DNA of 64,000 nt from Mycobacterium pinniadriaticum (lineage in GTDB: Bacteria > Actinomycetota > Actinomycetes > Mycobacteriales > Mycobacteriaceae): contig NZ_JAPJDO010000012.1 of assembly GCF_026242045.1 (NCBI RefSeq), positions 103,560 through 167,559 on the forward strand. The letters are read 5' to 3'. Of this stretch, positions 55,027-63,396 are shown piece after piece. Made by a program: the position numbers and the translations under genes. The notes beneath the pieces were generated by a model, which saw only the letters and a program-made list of their open reading frames with translations, had not been told where the DNA came from and ran no database searches. The number at the start of each line of letters is the position of its first letter. Positions within the stretch are counted from its first letter, which is position 1.

Positions 55027-55727
55027 GTTGGGTGCCGCCACCTCTCGGCAGCGCCGGCCTGCGGGAGCGGGCTGTTCGTCGACCGCACGGTGGCCGCCGT
55101 CTGGCATTCGACAGCGCTACTGGGCGCGAAGCCGCTAGCGAACGCGTAGACCATCAGGCACAGCAGCATTGTGAGCGTGATCCCGACCACGATCAGCAGA
55201 GCTCCGAACCGGTAAACGGTGCGGTCCTGTCGAGCCGGGTCACGCGCGGCCGGGGCGGAGCTCACCGGGGATGTGATATGCGCCTTGGTCGCCCACGCTC
55301 CCCCGGCGCCCGGTGCGACTTCTACGGCCTGCTCGTCGCTCGAGCCGCAGCTCGCAGATGGGCGGCGACGCGCAGCGAATCGGCTACCGGCTTGCGACCG
55401 GGGACGGGGGCTGCCTTGAAATGCTGCTTCCAGCTCGGCGATCTCGGCATCGGTATCCGTGTCGGCGACAGCCACCCAACTCACTATGCGGCCCTCGCTT
55501 CGATGCTGCTCGACCTTGCCGTGGACGCGCAGTACACACAATGCCCGGTACACCTGTTCTTGCAGTGGCGCGACGGTCACCGCACTACCGGCGCACAAGG
55601 GACGCCCGGGTGCCTTGTCCCGTAGCTCACTGGTACTCATGGGTCGTCGTGTCATTCGCAGCTGGGCCAGCAGATCGTCGCGGAGTCGCTGACCAACCTG
55701 GTTGGAGTACTTGCGGTGGTCAAGCAC
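55023..55727 (-). CDS. Winged-helix protein with C-terminal membrane helix
   Basis: A 234-residue protein. The GTG at 55727 overlaps the WhiB-like stop (55720). The N-terminal about 100 residues resemble a winged-helix domain (VGQRLRDDLLAQLRMTRRPM, then helix VYRALCVLRVHGKVEQHRSEG). A charged linker follows, then a hydrophobic segment near the C-terminus (YRFGALLIVVGITLTMLLCL) and a tail. A membrane-tethered DNA-binding protein is therefore likely. The frame is open to 56126 but upstream is a shadow of the WhiB gene. Confidence 0.5.
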   Translation of the reverse strand: MLDHRKYSNQVGQRLRDDLLAQLRMTRRPMSTSELRDKAPGRPLCAGSAVTVAPLQEQVYRALCVLRVHGKVEQHRSEGRIVSWVAVADTDTDAEIAELEAAFQGSPRPRSQAGSRFAARRRPSASCGSSDEQAVEVAPGAGGAWATKAHITSPVSSAPAARDPARQDRTVYRFGALLIVVGITLTMLLCLMVYAFASGFAPSSAVECQTAATVRSTNSPLPQAGAAERWRHPT

Positions 55728-56088
55728 TGCGGCGCTCCTGCGCCAGGTCGGCGGCATACCGGACGGCCGCACGGATGGCGATAGCGCGGCGGCGATACGC
55801 CTCGGGCTGACGGGCCAGTCGCTCGGCAAGTTTGTCGAGCTTCTCGCGGGCCGCTGCCAGGCCCACAGCGTCGCGCAATCCGGGCAGGTAGACCCCAGCC
55901 CAGACCCCGTCGGTGGCGCCGAGTCGTTGGGCATCAAGCGCGCATTTGCGCTGGATGGGGCAGTTGTTGCAGACCGCGATCGCACGCGCCCGGTGCACTG
56001 CATGGCTGGCGAACCAGTCCGAGTCATCGCCGTACCGGCACAGGCCGGCGTCGTCAGATGCGGATGGGTCAGTGTCTGTGTGTGCCAT
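55720..56088 (-). CDS. WhiB-family iron-sulfur transcription regulator
   Basis: A 122-residue WhiB-like protein. Conserved cysteines are in GLCRYGD, then AVCNNCPIQRKCAL (C-x2-C-x5-C), with the expected G[VI]WAG turn (DGVWAGVYLPG). WhiB proteins hold a 4Fe-4S cluster and act with sigma factor A, often in conjugation or plasmid control in actinobacteria. Start ATG 56088 is preferred, and 56118 is an alternative. Upstream lie operator-like repeats (56116-56178). It is the first gene of the operon leading to the methylase-helicase gene. Confidence 0.85.
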   Translation of the reverse strand: MAHTDTDPSASDDAGLCRYGDDSDWFASHAVHRARAIAVCNNCPIQRKCALDAQRLGATDGVWAGVYLPGLRDAVGLAAAREKLDKLAERLARQPEAYRRRAIAIRAAVRYAADLAQERRSA

Positions 56089-56115
56089 TCCCGGCTCCTC
56101 GCACCTAAAGCTGAC

Positions 56116-56178
56116 CATATAGTCAACTAAAGACGTTTTACCACACGCATAGTTGATTCTCTAGGAGCATATAGTTAA
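56116..56178. promoter_or_regulatory. Operator-like repeats upstream of WhiB-like gene
   Basis: Two near-identical elements CATATAGTCAA (56116-56126) and CATATAGTTAA (56168-56178), with a third related ATAGTTGA (about 56149-56156) between. CAACTAAAGACGTTT (56124-56138) is a close copy of the motif at 2168-2182. The stretch is AT-rich compared with the rest of the plasmid and probably holds the promoter and binding sites of the operon. Confidence 0.5.
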
Positions 56179-56419
56179 TCGCCTTGTGAAAACTTGCAGC
56201 TTGTACCGATCGGGTCTGCCAGGATTCTTCTGCCTACCGTCCTGAGCTCGTCAAGCAAGGCTTGCCGGGCCGTGGTGAGCACGTCAGACACCCGATACCT
56301 CTCCTCGGCGAGCTGTGCCACGCTGGCAACGGCCGGTCGCCGCCGAGCACTAGCCAGGCATCCACCGCCAGTTCCAGACTGGCGCGAGCTTCCTCGATCA
56401 GGTCCAACCCGACGCCCAT
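56175..56419 (-). pseudogene. Frameshifted small helical protein gene
   Basis: Two frames combine to a single convincing product. From ATG 56419 the first 27 codons (LDLIEEARASLELAVDAWLV, then LGGDRP) lie in one frame, and from about 56335 the rest (AVASVAQLAEERYRVSDVLT, then ARQALLDELRTVGRR) lies in another, ending at TAA 56175. The switch occurs at about 56335-56342. Joined, it would be about 81 residues, helical. It may be a recent mutation or a sequencing error. Confidence 0.6.
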
Positions 56420-56946
56420 CTAGGGATCCGCGCAAACGCGGGTAAATGCCATGTCTAGCCAACCGACGGGCGTGTTGATCTGCAAGGGATACAGCGTATT
56501 CCGCTGCGTGAGCGGCGGAAAACCCCCGTGCAACCCACCTCGGGTAGTCGGGAGCTCACTCCCCGCGTGTCGACCGCCTTCGACATGCGCGTCGACGAAC
56601 GCGGCCACGACCGGTCCGTAGTGTCAGCGAGCGCGGGGTCCAGGACCGAACCGCGGATCGGCCAGAGAGACGTGCTGACGGCGTCGCGTGGAATCGTTGA
56701 AAGCTGTGGCAGCAACACTTATCGCTGCGTGCTGAAGACGTTGCCGGTGCTGTGAGGGCTGTTTGTGGTGATGCCTTCTCCCACCCAGCCCTGTGTCAAA
56801 CACGAATTTAGTTAACTAAACATGACTACCGTCGTTCGGCGTTGCAGGTGTGTCACGACTAAACGTCTCTGATTAGCATCGGTTCGCTAGATTGATCGAC
56901 AGGGCACAGGTCTAGCTCGCTACAGTGGACTTTCACTGACTAGAAG
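56420..56946. other. Non-coding regulatory region with palindrome
   Basis: No gene is seen in this 527-base gap. It contains a perfect 14-base palindrome TTTAGTTAACTAAA (56807-56820) and a CGACTAAACGTCTCT motif (56856-56870) similar to the operator-like motifs elsewhere. These precede the XRE gene at 56953, and transcription of that gene probably starts here. The rest shows no strong structure. The palindrome could also be an origin or operator element. Confidence 0.45.
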
Positions 56947-56952
56947 GTGGCG

Positions 56953-57552
56953 ATGACGACTGCGGACGCGATGCCCGATGGCGGTATTGACCCGGCGAAC
57001 GCCCGTGTGGGGCACGCCGTGGCTGATCGCCGCCTGGAAATGGGTTTCGCGACACAGCGCGAGCTCGCTGAAGCCGCCGGGGTCGCACTGAACACCGCAG
57101 CGCAGCTGGAGCGAGGACACACGTTTCCTCGCCGGTCCAACGCGCACAAACTGGAACAGGCCCTGAAATGGCCTACGGGCACGCTAGCCGCGCTTCGCCG
57201 CGGCGAACCGGCTCCGGGCGGACAGCCGCTATCACCAGCGCAGGCCGCGGCCATCACAACAGCCCCATCTGCACCTTCGACCGCAGTGAGCAGCGTGCAC
57301 GCGGTCGCGATTGCCGGCGGTGTCGTCAACGTCGCTGCCCGGGCGATTCAGATCCTGCTTCGCCATGCCGCCGACGACCCGGAAACCGGTGCGCTGCTGC
57401 GGGATCTGGATACCCAACTGTTGGGCCTGGAGACGATGATCGCGGCCAGCCTTCCGCACGCCGCGGACTCGTTCGATGACACGATGCTGGCGCTGGCCGA
57501 AGTCCACCGCCACCGCGAAGCCTTGAAGGCTGCCGCGCAAAAAGCTGGCTAG
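56953..57552 (+). CDS. XRE-family HTH regulator
   Basis: A 199-residue regulator. The N-terminal domain has the XRE helix-turn-helix (FATQRELAEAAGVALNTAAQ, then LERGHTFPRRSNAHKLEQAL). The C-terminal about 100 residues are helical, probably for dimerisation or ligand binding. Start ATG 56953 follows GAAGGTGGCG. A GTG at 56947 is an alternative. It is the only + strand gene between 47 kb and the IS element. Its position beside a palindromic intergenic region suggests self-regulation and control of plasmid genes. Confidence 0.75.
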   Translation: MTTADAMPDGGIDPANARVGHAVADRRLEMGFATQRELAEAAGVALNTAAQLERGHTFPRRSNAHKLEQALKWPTGTLAALRRGEPAPGGQPLSPAQAAAITTAPSAPSTAVSSVHAVAIAGGVVNVAARAIQILLRHAADDPETGALLRDLDTQLLGLETMIAASLPHAADSFDDTMLALAEVHRHREALKAAAQKAG

Positions 57553-57565
57553 GAACGACCAAACG

Positions 57566-58621
57566 TCACGCTGCGACGGGCCGACGGGCGATGAAATCCT
57601 TCGGCATGGGCGCAATCCGCACCACATCGCCGCTCTGCGGCGCGTGTACCACCTCCGTCGGTGAGATCGCCAGCTGGACGTGTCCCGGCCCCTGTGAATC
57701 CCACGAATACTTGGGGAAGATCAGGTCACCGGCCTGGACGTCGCCGGGTGCCACCGGAACGCCCTGCCTGACCTGGGTGTAGGTGTCGGGTCCAATCGTG
57801 ACACCAGCCTAACCCCATGCCCACTGTGTCAACCCTGAGCAGTCAAACACCCTGGGGCCCTTAGCACCCCACACATACGGCGTGCCCTGCTTGGTTAGCG
57901 CGGCCTGGACTGCCATCTGAGCCAGCGGGCCGCCACCAACCGAGCGCGCACCGGGTGCGGTTGGGAATCCACCGGGCCCGCCGCTCTGGCGCGCACGCCC
58001 GGCCAGGCCGGTGAGAGCTGACAGGTTGGGGATGCCGGGCGTGCCGCCGCCGAGGCTCATGGGTGACATAGCGCCCATGCCGCCGCCCATCATCGGTGAC
58101 AGGCCGCCACCCATGCGTGAGCCCACTCCCCCGTAACCGCCAGCACCACCGCGAATCAGCTGGGCCAGTAGCACATTGCGCTGTTCGGACACCTTCAACA
58201 GCGACTTTGCGCGATCCAACTCCAACTGCAGATGATCCACCAGCTGACGTTTACCGGCCGCGGTATCAGTACTAGGCGCGATCGCCGCCACCCCGCGCCG
58301 GGTGTCATCAACGACGCCGGTCATACCGTTACGGCCGGACTGCGATGTATCCGCGGCACCACCGAAGCCCGATCCGGTCGCCCCGTCAGCGCCAATCACG
58401 TTGTCCAAAGCCAATACCCGACCACCACCGGCCGCCAGATGCGTAGACGACGCCGCACCACCCCAGCCCGCAACCACTCCCCCGGCCGCAGCAATCCCGT
58501 CCCGGCCCGCACTCAACACCTGCGTACTCGACCAGCCACTACCCTGCGGCGCGGCCCCATACAAGCTCCGAGCATCACCGAGAACCTGGCCCACCTGGGC
58601 CACCAGACCCTCCAGTGACAT
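57566..58621 (-). pseudogene. NlpC/P60 cell-wall hydrolase interrupted by an amber codon
   Basis: A gene of 352 codons with an in-frame TAG at 57811-57809. The first part (Ala/Gly-rich, helical, Met/Gly-rich linker) ends in the NlpC/P60 core TPYVWGAKGPRVFDCSGLTQ, WAWG, with the catalytic Cys in DCSG. After the amber the same frame continues AGVTIGPDTYTQ, then GDLIFPKYS and the catalytic His region GPGHVQLAI, and ends with RRPVAA. Without readthrough the His half is lost. NlpC/P60 hydrolases in T4SS plasmids cut peptidoglycan for channel passage. Start ATG 58621. It is 14 bases convergent from the XRE gene. Confidence 0.8.
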
Positions 58622-59057
58622 GCCCCGCAGTATGTCCGACACCCACCACAACCCGCTAACACCAACACCACATTGGTCACTCGCCGTATCGAGGTGCCGG
58701 CAACCTACCGACGTCGAAGGCACACACATCCGGTCAACGCGGGCCACCAACGTTTGGTCGGCGGCAGGTCAGCGATTGACGGCTGCAGCTACCTCGGCCG
58801 CCCTCCGGACAAGATCAGATGGTGCTCGTCTCCACAACCAGCGATGGCGATAAGGCGAATCAGCGAGCGAGCGCCTCGGCGATATCGACGACCTCACACG
58901 GGGTCGGCCTATTTCGGCGCCTGACCTGAGTGCCTCGACATCGGTGGTCTGCCAATGTTTCCACGTCGACGGTGCAGCGCTCCGCGGCGCGCACAGGTGT
59001 CAAACACCAACCCACGAGTGAGGCTCGCAACACCCTGTTCCGCATCGTTTTCCCATG
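58622..59057. other. Gap with a weak ORF
   Basis: No convincing gene. The best frame (minus, 59075-58860, 71 codons) has an odd Cys/Arg-rich product (TPCEVVDIAEALAR tail) and no ribosome site, so I do not call it. The region lies upstream of the hydrolase gene and is likely to hold its promoter. Confidence 0.3.
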
Positions 59058-59085
59058 ATCATGGATAATCGTCATTATCCATGAA
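59058..59085. repeat. dif-like inverted repeat (possible Xer site or operator)
   Basis: 28 bases: arms ATCATGGATAA and TTATCCATGAA around a hexamer TCGTCA. The core ATAA-six bases-TTAT is the pattern of XerC/XerD dif and plasmid resolution sites. The arms form a 20-base inverted repeat (10 bases each side). It could also be an operator. A second XerD-like half-site TTATGTCAGGT lies at 59349-59359. Confidence 0.4.
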
Positions 59086-59310
59086 AGAGATGTCGAGCGG
59101 TTTCAGGACGAGTTCGTGCGAATCCATCTCTTTTCGGCCGCGACACCCTTGGTTCGCATACGCGACGGCGCGGTCGGACGAATTGCCCTCCTGTCCTGCA
59201 TTAGACACGTTCTCGGGACTCAAGGCCGGCGAGCTGCTCAAACGCCTTTGCCGACGCATACTCATGAGGCATCGGCAGCTGGAGATTAACGCTGGCTAGG
59301 TTCAGCGCTA

Positions 59311-59325
59311 GTTAGTTTAGCTAAC
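59311..59325. repeat. GTTAG/CTAAC inverted repeat
   Basis: Inverted repeat GTTAG...CTAAC with a 5-base centre in an AT-rich stretch between the dif-like repeat and the pyrimidine tract. It resembles the palindrome at 56807-56820 (both contain TTAGTT). Possible regulator binding site. Confidence 0.35.
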
Positions 59326-59404
59326 CGATGGCCTATCTTATGTCTATATTATGTCAGGTTGCTAACGAGATCCATTGCTCCCGTTAGCATTTGCCGCCGC
59401 CCTG

Positions 59405-59432
59405 CCCTCCCTCCCCTCCTCCTCCTCCTCCT
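59405..59432. repeat. Pyrimidine-only tract
   Basis: 28 bases of C and T only, ending in repeated CCT units. Preceded by an AT-rich stretch. Such tracts occur in origin and recombination regions, but there is no direct sign of function here. Confidence 0.4.
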
Positions 59433-59454
59433 GACATTGATCCGGTCTCGATGG

Positions 59455-59522
59455 ATCTGGCGGTATTCGCAAGGAATCTGGCGGAGTTCGGATCAATCGC
59501 GAATTCCCAGCAGATCTGGCGG
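59455..59522. repeat. Three copies of ATCTGGCGG
   Basis: Nine-base direct repeats at 59455-59463, 59476-59484 and 59514-59522, each followed by an AT-rich or TTCG-type stretch. The pattern resembles the multiple terminal repeats of IS21-type elements or of an iteron array. It lies just outside the IS21 element and may be the remnant of another insertion. Confidence 0.4.
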
Positions 59523-59683
59523 TTTGAAATTACTTGCGATCGCGCGTCGAGTCCCTAATCGTTCGTTCCCCGAATGGGGCGTTCCGTCCGTGAAGTTGGC
59601 CACTCCCCCGCCGGGGGTGTCAATGGCCAAGTTGAAGTCCCCGCTGGTGGCCAGATGAAAGTCCCCACCCCGTGCGGTGATTC

Positions 59684-60490
59684 TCAGATTGGTTGAGGGT
59701 TCTCCTTTCGGTGGTGGGCGTCCTTCATCCGGTAGGACTTGCCGTCGGTGATGACGACGGTGGCGTGGTGCAGGAGACGATCGAGGATGCTGACCGCGGT
59801 GGTCCGCTCGGGTAGGAACCGGCCCCATTCCTCGAAGGGCCAGTGCGACCCGATCGCTAGGGATCGGCGTTCGTAGGCGCCGGCGACAAGCCGGAAGAGC
59901 AGCTGCGTGCCGGTGTCGTCGAGTGGCGCGAAGCCAAGTTCGTCAAGAATGATGAGGTCGACGCGCAGGAGGGATTCGATGATCTTTCCCACTGTGTTGT
60001 CGGCCAAACCGCGGTAGAGCGTGTCGACGAGGTCGGCGGCGGTGAAGTAGCGGACCTTGTGTCCGGCGTGCACCGCGGCGATCCCCAGCCCGATCAGGGT
60101 GTGACTCTTGCCTGTCCCGGCGGGACCGACCATCATCAGATTCTGTTGTGTACGAACCCATTCCAAACTCGACAGGTAGTCGAAGGTCTTCGGTGGGATC
60201 GAGGACGCGGCGACGTCGAAGGTGTCCAGTGTCTTGGCCACGGGGAACCCGGCCGCCTTGAGCCGGTTGACGACGTTGGAGGCATCCCGTGCCGCCAGTT
60301 CGGTTTCGACGAGGGTGCGCAGCACTTCCTCGGGGGTCCAGCGTTGCGTCTTGGCCGTCAACAGGACCTCGGGGGCGGTGCGCCGGATCGCCGCGAGCTT
60401 CAGCCGACGCAACCCGGCGTCCAGATCAGCTGCCAGTTGCGGAACCGGCAGTGGTGCAACCGCTTTGGTTGCCTTCGCTGATGTCGTCAC
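59684..60490 (-). CDS. istB: IS21 helper ATPase IstB
   Basis: A 268-residue AAA ATPase that assists IS21 transposition. Walker A GPAGTGKSH (about 123-131) and Walker B LIILDELGFAP (about 184-194) are visible, with the usual N-terminal helical region. It overlaps the istA stop by 4 bases, the arrangement typical for this family. All motifs are intact. Confidence 0.9.
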   Translation of the reverse strand: MTTSAKATKAVAPLPVPQLAADLDAGLRRLKLAAIRRTAPEVLLTAKTQRWTPEEVLRTLVETELAARDASNVVNRLKAAGFPVAKTLDTFDVAASSIPPKTFDYLSSLEWVRTQQNLMMVGPAGTGKSHTLIGLGIAAVHAGHKVRYFTAADLVDTLYRGLADNTVGKIIESLLRVDLIILDELGFAPLDDTGTQLLFRLVAGAYERRSLAIGSHWPFEEWGRFLPERTTAVSILDRLLHHATVVITDGKSYRMKDAHHRKENPQPI

Positions 60491-62055
60491 AAGGTCACTT
60501 CGCCATCGACGACCGGGGAGATCTTGTAGTCGTCCAAGGATCTGGTCGGGGCGATCGGCAGGTCCAGGATCAACGCATCCCCAGCCGGGCGGGGTTGTGG
60601 GGTGCCGGCGCCGGCGGCCAGGATGGAACGCACGTCGGCGGCGCGGAACCGCCGAAACGCCACCGCCCTGCGCAGCGCCGCGATCAGCGCGTCGTTGCCG
60701 TGTGCGGCACCCAACCCGAGCAGGACCTCCAACTCTGAGCCCAGCCGGGTGTTGCCGATCGCCGCAGCGCCGATCAGGAACGCCTCAGCGTCGGCGCCCA
60801 ACGCGCAGAACTGTTGCTCGATGGTCGTTTTCGGGCGTGGTCCACGGTTGGGTGCCGGACGCGGCCCGTCGTAGTGGTCGTCGAGGACCGACGCGCTGCC
60901 CGGGGCACCCAGTTCGTGTTCGGCCACGATCACCCCGGTGGCGGGTTCCACGATGCAGACCGCGCCGTGATCGAGGACCACGGCCACCGAGCTGCCGATC
61001 AGCCGGGTGGGCACCGAATAGCGCGCCGAGGCGTACCGGATACATGAGAGCCGGTCGACCTTGCGGATCACAGACGGTGCCCCGATCTGCAATCGTAGCG
61101 ATGGTAGTGGTTGCAGCAGTTCATGTTCGACGAGCAAGCGTTCGTCGGGCACCGCGCAGATCTCCGAATGCACCGCCGCGTTGACCTCCACGCACCAGGC
61201 CTTCGCGGCGGTGTTCGCCTCCCGCAGATCGACCCGTTTCCCGGCGATCGCGGCCTCGGTGAGCAGCGGCACCGCCAAGTCGCGTTGGGAATAGCCGCAC
61301 AAGTTCTCCACGATCCCCTTCGATTCAGGGTCATCGGCATGACAGAAATCGGGGGCGAACCCGTAATGACCTGCCAGCTGGACATATTCGGCAGTGGGAA
61401 TCACCACGTTCGCGACCACGCCACCCTTGAGACACGCCATCCGGTCGGCCAGCACCTTGGCCGGGACCCCGCCGATCGCGGCGAACGCTTCGGCGATCAA
61501 CGCCAACGTCGTGGACGCCCGCTGATCAGTGGCGAACGCCACGAAGCGCCACCGGGAGAACGCCAACACCGCGCAGAACAGAAACAACCCCGGGGCGGCC
61601 TCGGCCCAGTCGATCACCAGATACTCACCAGGTGACCACACCGCCGGCCGACGGCCCCGGTGATGTTCACTGCGCCACAACGCTTTCAACTCAGCGACCA
61701 GGCGCCGGAAGTTGCGCGCCGACCCGTCGCAGCCGGCGGCACGGGCGATCGGCAGCATCCGCTTGGCCGACATCCGACCCTTGGACTTCTTCACCCGTTC
61801 GGCGACCAGCTCGGTCACGGCATCGTAATTGTGGACCCGCTCAACCCGCGGCGGTGACGGTACGCCGGCCTGGTCGGCCTCGAACTTGTCCACGACCCGT
61901 TTGACGGTCTTCGGGGTGGTGTTGCACAGCTCGGCGGCTGCCCGGTACGACCCGAGCTGTTGATAGGCAGAAATGATGTCCATGCGTTCCTTCGCAGACT
62001 TCAATGGAACTCCCCGGTGGTGACGATGAGTGGTTGGCACCTTCACCGTCACCAC
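60487..62055 (-). CDS. istA: IS21 transposase IstA
   Basis: A 522-residue DDE transposase. It has an N-terminal HTH (SYRAAAELCNTTPKTVKRVV), then an integrase-type catalytic core with D (YLVIDWAEAAP), D (ADRMAC region) and E (ESKGIVENLCGYSQRDL). The start is uncertain, and GTG 62055 or later sites such as ATG at about 61983 are possible. The upstream region holds the right terminal repeats. All three acidic residues appear intact. Confidence 0.9.
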   Translation of the reverse strand: MVTVKVPTTHRHHRGVPLKSAKERMDIISAYQQLGSYRAAAELCNTTPKTVKRVVDKFEADQAGVPSPPRVERVHNYDAVTELVAERVKKSKGRMSAKRMLPIARAAGCDGSARNFRRLVAELKALWRSEHHRGRRPAVWSPGEYLVIDWAEAAPGLFLFCAVLAFSRWRFVAFATDQRASTTLALIAEAFAAIGGVPAKVLADRMACLKGGVVANVVIPTAEYVQLAGHYGFAPDFCHADDPESKGIVENLCGYSQRDLAVPLLTEAAIAGKRVDLREANTAAKAWCVEVNAAVHSEICAVPDERLLVEHELLQPLPSLRLQIGAPSVIRKVDRLSCIRYASARYSVPTRLIGSSVAVVLDHGAVCIVEPATGVIVAEHELGAPGSASVLDDHYDGPRPAPNRGPRPKTTIEQQFCALGADAEAFLIGAAAIGNTRLGSELEVLLGLGAAHGNDALIAALRRAVAFRRFRAADVRSILAAGAGTPQPRPAGDALILDLPIAPTRSLDDYKISPVVDGEVTL

Positions 62056-62280
62056 CGGGGCCCGCAGTTCCTGATCGACACGACGAACACGGGGTGGGCA
62101 CTTTTATCTGGCCACCAGCGGGGACCTCCACTTGGCCACCAGTGGGGACTTTTTCATGGCCACGGACAGGGGGATTGGCCGATATTTCGGCAAGTCCTCC
62201 GACGCCAATGACAAGACTGGACCTATGCCACCAGCACCCTGCACCCAGGAAGAACATCCACGTCGCGAGTTTCAGTAGGA

Positions 62281-62670
62281 TCAGGAGTACGCGTCTGCAA
62301 CCCTGCCGTCTCGCTCCCGTCTGACAGACTTTCGCGGAATTGGGCAACTCGGCCGGGAACAGTCGTCCGACATCATCGCTGCGACCTCGTCTGGATGCCG
62401 CTCGGCATACACCAACGCCAACGTCGTACCCCAGGACCAGCCGGCTAATACCACTGCTGCACAACAACACTGCATCGAAGTCGCTCCACGTCGCCGGTAA
62501 GGTTGTCGTTCGGGTTGGTGACGAGATTCGCCGAGGGATCACTCGCGTGGGGCGTGCTGCGCCCGCGCCCGCGCTGATCGACCAGCACCACCCGTTGCCT
62601 GTTCGTGCCGAAAAGCCGTCGCGTCCCGCTCGGAGGACCTGATTACCAAAGCGGGCCGCTGACTCTTACC
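62281..62670 (-). pseudogene. Degenerate prolyl aminopeptidase (alpha/beta hydrolase) fragment
   Basis: Remnants of a prolyl iminopeptidase in several frames. VVLVDQRGRGRSTPHASDPS is followed, after a break, by VVLAGWSWGTTLALVYAERH, the nucleophile-elbow region (here GWSWG) of proline iminopeptidases. The catalytic Asp and His parts are absent. It lies 112 bases from the IS21 right end and may be part of the sequence disrupted by earlier insertions. Confidence 0.55.
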
Positions 62671-62697
62671 TTGTCGAATCTGGTGCCGAACCCCGGT

Positions 62698-63396
62698 CTA
62701 AGAGCGGAACAGCTTGGCGTAGTCGGATCTGAACGGGTTGTCGCCCAGGAAGTTAGCCGAAGGCGCGGCGTATCCGAGCGCGACCGTATCTCGCGTGCTG
62801 ATCACCATGGCATACATCGAGATGGCCTGGATGTATTTGATGAACTGCTCGACGTCCAGGTTGACTTTGTCGCCAAGCGATAGCTGAAGCCCAGGTGCAT
62901 CCGTTAGGAACTTCTCGTCTACGCATCCTGCGTTGTGCGCCCAGATGTTTCGGATTGCTTCCGCTTCTTTGAACGCCGCGAGCAGGTTGGGCGGTATAGC
63001 GCCGTGACGGTCGAGCAACTCAAGGATCGCTTCGAACTTCGTTAGCGAGGTCTTTCGCTGAGACCGCGACTTGTTGAAGATCTTGGCGTAATCATCCTCG
63101 GCCTCAACAGCTGACATGGTGCGTGCGAGGACACCCTTGCAGAAGTCCTCAAAGAACGCTTCGAAGCCTGCCCATATCGCCAGTAGCAGCAGGCCGCGAA
63201 GGTATTCGAACTGAGCGCCAGTATCTTTAATCGGCTTGTTGTGTATGCCGAGAGTGTGTCCCAAGTTGTGGGCGTCGTTAGCGAGCTTGATGCCGCTAAA
63301 AGCGGATACGGTGAACTGGGTAACTTCTCCTACGAGCTCGGTAAATCGTTCGAATGCGAGCTGCGCAGGATCTTTAGCCGAGCCACCGTCGGTCAT
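62698..63396 (-). CDS. HEPN-type protein with RNIWAH motif
   Basis: A 232-residue helical protein. The conserved RNIWAH (about residues 149-154) is the R-x4-H motif of HEPN ribonucleases. The preceding helix (LLAAFKEAEAIRN) and the following DAPGLQLSLGDKVNL segment are kept in a second copy upstream. HEPN proteins often act as RNA-cutting toxins in toxin-antitoxin or phage-defence systems. The start ATG overlaps the stop of the upstream paralogue by ATGA. No antitoxin of the MNT type is visible beside it, so the role is open. Confidence 0.65.
   Translation of the reverse strand: MTDGGSAKDPAQLAFERFTELVGEVTQFTVSAFSGIKLANDAHNLGHTLGIHNKPIKDTGAQFEYLRGLLLLAIWAGFEAFFEDFCKGVLARTMSAVEAEDDYAKIFNKSRSQRKTSLTKFEAILELLDRHGAIPPNLLAAFKEAEAIRNIWAHNAGCVDEKFLTDAPGLQLSLGDKVNLDVEQFIKYIQAISMYAMVISTRDTVALGYAAPSANFLGDNPFRSDYAKLFRS

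Larger units (their letters stand above)
59086..59617. other. AT-rich intergenic zone before the IS21 element
   Basis: No gene of any confidence is found. The zone holds the small repeats listed separately, a pyrimidine tract and short AT-rich runs, which stand out from the GC-rich plasmid. The left end of the IS is immediately adjacent. An origin or partition site is conceivable, but no replication gene is next to it. Confidence 0.35.
59618..62168 (-). mobile_element. Complete IS21-family insertion sequence
   Basis: A 2551-bp element with imperfect 25-base terminal repeats starting TGTC (TGTCAATGGCCAAG on the left, TGTCCGTGGCCATG inward from the right), each followed by a GTCCCC block. Sub-terminal repeats (GTCCCCGCTGGTGGCCAGAT) recur at both ends, typical of IS21. 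Direct repeats GGGGG flank both ends (59613-59617 and 62169-62173), which is a 5-base target duplication. It contains istA and istB, both with intact motifs. Confidence 0.9.

Noticed and set aside
27662..58621. General recoding of TAG as a sense codon on this plasmid
   Set aside because: TAG ends the NACHT gene (11936) and the PE gene (27162) at natural positions, so TAG works as stop; two isolated ambers are better seen as mutations unless tests show readthrough.
58860..59075. A 71-codon minus-strand ORF in the intergenic zone
   Set aside because: Odd Cys/Arg-rich product, no ribosome site and no coding-like codon use.
59081..59299. A 72-codon plus-strand ORF near the dif-like repeat
   Set aside because: Slight resemblance to HicA-type toxin start, but too short, with no dsRBD-like fold and no partner gene.
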